Assembly: GCF_026810505.1 (NCBI RefSeq)
Contig: NZ_CP101750.1
Coordinates: forward strand, 6,746,515 to 6,810,514
Origin: Streptomyces sp. Je 1-369
GTDB lineage: Bacteria > Actinomycetota > Actinomycetes > Streptomycetales > Streptomycetaceae
Direction of reading: 5' to 3'
DNA: 64,000 nucleotides
Of this stretch, positions 60,296 through 64,000 are shown piece after piece; positions within the stretch are counted from its first letter, which is position 1; each line of letters opens with the position of its first letter. A program made the position numbers and the translations under genes. The notes under the pieces were generated by a model. It was not told where the DNA came from. It did not search any database and worked only from the letters and a program-made list of their open reading frames with translations.

Positions 60296-63200
60296 TCAGC
60301 CGAGCAGTTCCACCTCCGCGAGCGTCACCGCACCGTCACCGCCCTTCGGGACCAGGCGGTAGTGCCCGTACGCGCCCGGGTGGGCGATCGTGAACGCCCG
60401 GGTCTGCTGGGCCCACGCGAAGGACTCGGACGTGCGCTTGTCCAGGTCCCGCCACTTCTCACCGTCGGCGGAGCCCTGAAGCACCCAGCCGCGCGGCGCC
60501 TTCGCCTTGTCGGCGGGGGACGTCAGCGTGTACTGGACCGCCTTCGTCTTCGCGGACACCGGCAGGGGCACCGCCGCATCCGAGGTCGCCTCCGTCGCCG
60601 ACGAGTCGTCGAAGAGCGCGCCCTCACCCTCGATGGCGTCCTTCCTCGGCGACGGCACCTTGTCGTCCTTCGTGATCGACGCGGGCTGCGCGTTCTTGCC
60701 GCTGCCCCACGCCGACGGCTTCGGGCCCATGTCGAACTCCAGGACCCCGCCACGGGCGACGACGTCGTGCGGGAGCGCGGTCGACTTCCACGTCTTGCCG
60801 TTGACCTTCAGGCCCTGCACGTAGACGTTCTTCGCGCTGTTCCTCGGCGCCTTGACGACCAGGTCGCGGCCGTTGTCGAGGTGCAGGGTCATCTTCGTGA
60901 ACTGCGGCGACCCGATGGCGTACTCTCCGCTGCCCATGACCAGGGGGTAGAAGCCGAGCGACGAGAAGAGGTACCAGCCGGACTGCTCGCCGTTGTCCTC
61001 GTCCCCGTGGTAGCCCTGCCCGATCTCGCTGCCCGTGTAGAGGCGGGAGAGGACCTCGCGGACCTTCTCCTGCGTCTTCCACGGCTGCCCGGCCGCGTCG
61101 TACATGTACGCGGCGTGGTGCGCGACCTGGTTGGAGTGGCCGTACATCCCCATGCGTACGTCACGCGCCTCCGTCATCTCGTGGATGACGCCTCCGTAGG
61201 AGCCCGCGAACTCGGCGGATCCCGTCTCCGGAGTGGCGAAATACGTGTCGAGCTTCTCGCCGAGACCCTTGCGGCCGCCGTACAGGTTCGCGAGACCGCG
61301 CGAGTCCTGCGGCGCGGTGAAGGCATACCCCCAGGCGTTGGTCTCCGTGTAATCGTGGCCCCACACGCGTGGGTCGAACTTCTCCGAAGGCACGCGCCAG
61401 ACGCCCTTGGTGTCCTTGCCCTGGAAGAAGCCGGGGTCGGTGCCCGCACCCGCGGCCTTGCCGTCGAAGAGGTTCACGTAGTCACGGGCACGGTTGAGGA
61501 AGTACTCCGACTCCTCCTTGTAGTGCTTCTTACCCGTCTTCTTGTAGAGGGCCGCTCCCATCCGGGAGATCCCGTAGTCATTGAGGTAGCCCTCCAGAGC
61601 CCACGACAGGCCCTCGTGGGTCTCACTGGGCGTGTAACCGAGGAACGGCGACGTCTTCATGCCCTTGCGGCCGACGCCCGACGTCGGCGGGACCACGGAC
61701 GCGTTCTTCAGCGCGGCGTCGTACGCGGCCTCCGCGTCGAACTTCACGCCCTTGGTGTACGCGTCGGCGAACGCCACGTCGGACGACGTGCCGGTCATCA
61801 GGTCGGCGGCACCGGGCGACGACCAGCGCGAGGTCCAGCCACCGTCCTTGTAGTGCTGCACGAAGCCGTCGACCAGCTCACCCGCCTTCTTCGGGGTGAG
61901 GAGGGAGTAAGCGGGCCACGTCGTGCGGTACGTGTCCCAGAAGCCGTTGTTCACGTACGGCTTGCCCTCTACGATCTTCGCGCCGGTGTGGGTGGGCGTG
62001 TCGGGCCCGGTCTGGGGCGAGAAGGGGGAGGCGTACTTGTACGTGGGCTTGCCGCCCTTCTCCCCGACCTTCTCGAAGCCGGAGTTGGGGTACAGGTAGA
62101 GGCGGTACAGGGAGGAGTAGAGGCTCGTGCGCTGGCCCTCGCTCGCGCCCTCGACCTCCACCTTGCCGAGGATGTCGTCCCACTGCTTCTGCGCGCGGTT
62201 CCTGACGCGGTCGAAGGACGTGCCCGCCGGTATCTCGTCGGCGAGGTTCGCCTTCGCCTGGTCCAGGCTGATGAGGGACGTCGCGAGCCGCAGGTTGACC
62301 GTGCGGTCCTTGCCGGGCTTGAAGCGCAGATAGCCCGTGACGTCGCCGCCACCACCGCCCTCCAGCTTGCCGCCGGCGGTGGCGGGGGCGTCGAAGGTGC
62401 CGTAGACGAAGAGGCGGGTGGCACCGGCGGAGAGCCCGGACTTGACGTCCGAGAAGCCGGAGACGATGCCCTTCTCCTTGTCGAGGGTGAGACCGCCCTT
62501 CTCCGAGACGTTGTCGAAGACGACGCTCGCGTCGTCACCGGGATAGGTGAACCGCATCATCGCCGCGTGGTCCGTCGGCGCCATCTCGGCCTTCAGGCCG
62601 TTCTCGAACGTCACGCCGTAGTAGTGCGGGCGCGCCGTCTCCTTCTCGTGCCGGAAGGGCAGCGCGCGCTTGGTGCGGGACGCGCTCGGGGTGTCCTTGT
62701 CGACGGACGGCATCATCTGGAACGTCTGCCGGTCGCCCATCCACGGGCTCGGCTCGTGGCTCGCGCTGAACGCCTGCATGGTCGGCAGGTTGTCGTCGTT
62801 GTTGCCGCGTGCGTAGTCGTACAGCCAGCTCAGGGAGCCCGCGTTGGTCACCGGCGTCCAGAAGTTGAAGCCGTGCGGGACCGCGGTGGCGGGGAAGTTG
62901 TTGCCGCGCGAGAAGCCGCCGCTGGAGTTGGTGCCGCGCCGCGTGTCGGCGTAGTCCGAGAGGTGCGCCTTCGGCTTCGCCGGGGCCTTCTCCTTCAGGG
63001 ACACGTCATCGACCCAGCCGCGGAACTTCGCGGGCCCCTTCGGGGAGTCGTACGCGACGAGCACGCGGTCGACGGTCTTGCCGCGCGCGACCTGCCCGAT
63101 GCGCGAGGCGACGTTGTTCCACTGATTGACGTAGAGGACCTTGGAGTTGCCCTGCCCCTGCGGAGTCAACGGGAACCCGTGCTGGTCGACGGCCTTGAGC

Positions 63201-64000
63201 TCGCTCAGATACGTCCCGTCCGTGAAGGCGAGGTCGACGGAGACGTTGGTGGCGGCGTAGTCGAGGTCGCCCTCGGCCATGGAGGGAAAGACGCGGTACC
63301 CGAGCTCGGTGTCGCGCTCGACCTTCACGTTGACGTCGAAGACCTTGTTGTACGAGTAGCCGCGGCCGTCCGCCTTGTGGCTGCCCGCGTAGCGCAGCGC
63401 GTGCTTTCCGGTGAATCCGGCGCGGGACTTGGCGGTGGGGGAGCCGCTGGGGCCGCGGTCCACCAGGCTCAGCATGTCCTCGGGGCCGGGCGACTGCGTA
63501 CCGCCGACGGACAGCTGCACGTCGGCGAGTTGCAGGGCGTCGGAGGCGCCGTTGTTGGCGGTGACGTCGAGGCGGAAGTGGGAGTAGGCCTTCGCGTCGT
63601 CGGGCTTGGCGAAGTCGTACTTCTTCGTCTTGTGCCGCCCGTCGAACGCCTCCCCCTTCCGCTCGTCGAGGACCGTCCACGTCCTGCCGTCGGTGGACCC
63701 CTTCAGGGTCCAGTCCTTGGGGTCGCGCTCGGCGTGGTCGTTGGCGGACGTCAGCGCGTACGTCACGACCTTCGCGGGCTCGTCCAGGTCGAACTCGGCC
63801 CAGCCGTCCTTCGCGAACGTCAGCCATTTGCTGGTCGCCTCGCCGTCGACGAGGTTCGCGGCGACCTCGCCGGACCCGGCGTTCTCGCCGCTGGCCCGCA
63901 CCTCGGTGACATGGTCGTTCACGCTGCCGGGCAGCCCGGAACTGAACTCGCCGTTCACCCCGGCGGACTTCTTCTTCCCGCCCGAATCCGTCTCGACGGT
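60296..64000 (-). CDS. GH92-family alpha-mannosidase with discoidin-type domains (5' end outside window)
   Basis: At least 1234 residues are visible; the frame is open to the window edge, so the N-terminus and any signal peptide are missing. Order seen: an F5/8-type-C (discoidin, CBM32-like) domain (GEATSKWLTFAKDGWAEFDL, 63.9-63.5 kb), a beta-sandwich region (63.4-63.0 kb), then the GH92 core. GH92 marks include RGNNFPATAVPHGFNFWTPVT, NGFWDTYRTTWPAYSLLTP, DLMTGTSSDVAFADAY, EGLSWALEGYLNDYGI and GDEDNGEQSGWYLFSSLGFYPL. A second discoidin-like module ends the protein (60.7-60.3 kb). GH92 enzymes are calcium-dependent exo-alpha-mannosidases, usually secreted. No other glycosidase gene is beside it here. 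Confidence 0.95.
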   Translation of the reverse strand, partial: TVETDSGGKKKSAGVNGEFSSGLPGSVNDHVTEVRASGENAGSGEVAANLVDGEATSKWLTFAKDGWAEFDLDEPAKVVTYALTSANDHAERDPKDWTLKGSTDGRTWTVLDERKGEAFDGRHKTKKYDFAKPDDAKAYSHFRLDVTANNGASDALQLADVQLSVGGTQSPGPEDMLSLVDRGPSGSPTAKSRAGFTGKHALRYAGSHKADGRGYSYNKVFDVNVKVERDTELGYRVFPSMAEGDLDYAATNVSVDLAFTDGTYLSELKAVDQHGFPLTPQGQGNSKVLYVNQWNNVASRIGQVARGKTVDRVLVAYDSPKGPAKFRGWVDDVSLKEKAPAKPKAHLSDYADTRRGTNSSGGFSRGNNFPATAVPHGFNFWTPVTNAGSLSWLYDYARGNNDDNLPTMQAFSASHEPSPWMGDRQTFQMMPSVDKDTPSASRTKRALPFRHEKETARPHYYGVTFENGLKAEMAPTDHAAMMRFTYPGDDASVVFDNVSEKGGLTLDKEKGIVSGFSDVKSGLSAGATRLFVYGTFDAPATAGGKLEGGGGGDVTGYLRFKPGKDRTVNLRLATSLISLDQAKANLADEIPAGTSFDRVRNRAQKQWDDILGKVEVEGASEGQRTSLYSSLYRLYLYPNSGFEKVGEKGGKPTYKYASPFSPQTGPDTPTHTGAKIVEGKPYVNNGFWDTYRTTWPAYSLLTPKKAGELVDGFVQHYKDGGWTSRWSSPGAADLMTGTSSDVAFADAYTKGVKFDAEAAYDAALKNASVVPPTSGVGRKGMKTSPFLGYTPSETHEGLSWALEGYLNDYGISRMGAALYKKTGKKHYKEESEYFLNRARDYVNLFDGKAAGAGTDPGFFQGKDTKGVWRVPSEKFDPRVWGHDYTETNAWGYAFTAPQDSRGLANLYGGRKGLGEKLDTYFATPETGSAEFAGSYGGVIHEMTEARDVRMGMYGHSNQVAHHAAYMYDAAGQPWKTQEKVREVLSRLYTGSEIGQGYHGDEDNGEQSGWYLFSSLGFYPLVMGSGEYAIGSPQFTKMTLHLDNGRDLVVKAPRNSAKNVYVQGLKVNGKTWKSTALPHDVVARGGVLEFDMGPKPSAWGSGKNAQPASITKDDKVPSPRKDAIEGEGALFDDSSATEATSDAAVPLPVSAKTKAVQYTLTSPADKAKAPRGWVLQGSADGEKWRDLDKRTSESFAWAQQTRAFTIAHPGAYGHYRLVPKGGDGAVTLAEVELLG

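Overview
The window is chromosomal DNA of a Streptomyces-type actinobacterium. Evidence: very high GC with strong third-position GC bias, frequent GTG starts and 4-bp GTGA/ATGA overlaps, and typical families (SARP regulator, XRE–DUF397–HATPase group, DUF5133, HTH-fused MurA-like enzyme, Hen1/Pnkp pair). The rare TTA codon is confined to a few genes. I saw no integrase, transposase, rRNA, tRNA or CRISPR array.

Left end (1-13.0 kb): one flank of an extracellular-type contractile injection system (eCIS) locus. It holds the tail sheath (cut by the window edge), a very large TTA-containing SARP/NB-ARC/TPR regulator read divergently, two paralogous single-pass membrane proteins, an AAA+ ATPase, a DUF4255 protein and a LuxR-type regulator. 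A heptamer direct repeat with 11-bp period, the SARP operator pattern, lies between sheath and regulator.

13.3-21.4 kb: a coupled Hen1-Pnkp RNA-repair operon behind a hairpin-rich leader, then an arginine deiminase set (deiminase, ornithine carbamoyltransferase, APC permease). 21.4-30 kb: an aromatic-acid CoA pathway: enoyl-CoA hydratase, fused FAD-monooxygenase/OYE enzyme, PaaX repressor, aminobenzoate-type CoA ligase, acyl-CoA dehydrogenase and RidA. It looks like the CoA-dependent 2-aminobenzoate route. A 14-bp dyad recurs in front of both divergent halves.

30-48 kb: lipoprotein, HTH-MurA enzyme, Tat-exported amidohydrolase, a LacI regulator that has lost part of its recognition helix, a TetR/methyltransferase pair with twin palindromes, aconitase with a palindrome and an iron-box-like site, a flavin monooxygenase/MerR pair sharing a 22-bp perfect palindrome, small VOC, DUF6194 and repeat proteins, a MerR-like regulator, a secreted S1 protease and a Tat-exported FAD oxidase.

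48-57 kb: the most interesting part. A 1354-residue CHAT protease-STAND ATPase-TPR protein with two TTA codons and eight near-identical 123-bp repeats is translationally coupled to a small single-TM protein. This is a plausible uncharacterised conflict or cell-death module. A DUF7019/HEAT pair and an XRE/DUF397/HATPase regulatory group follow. Right end (57-64 kb): AAA+/TPR-membrane operon, DUF3291 protein, and a GH92 alpha-mannosidase running off the window.
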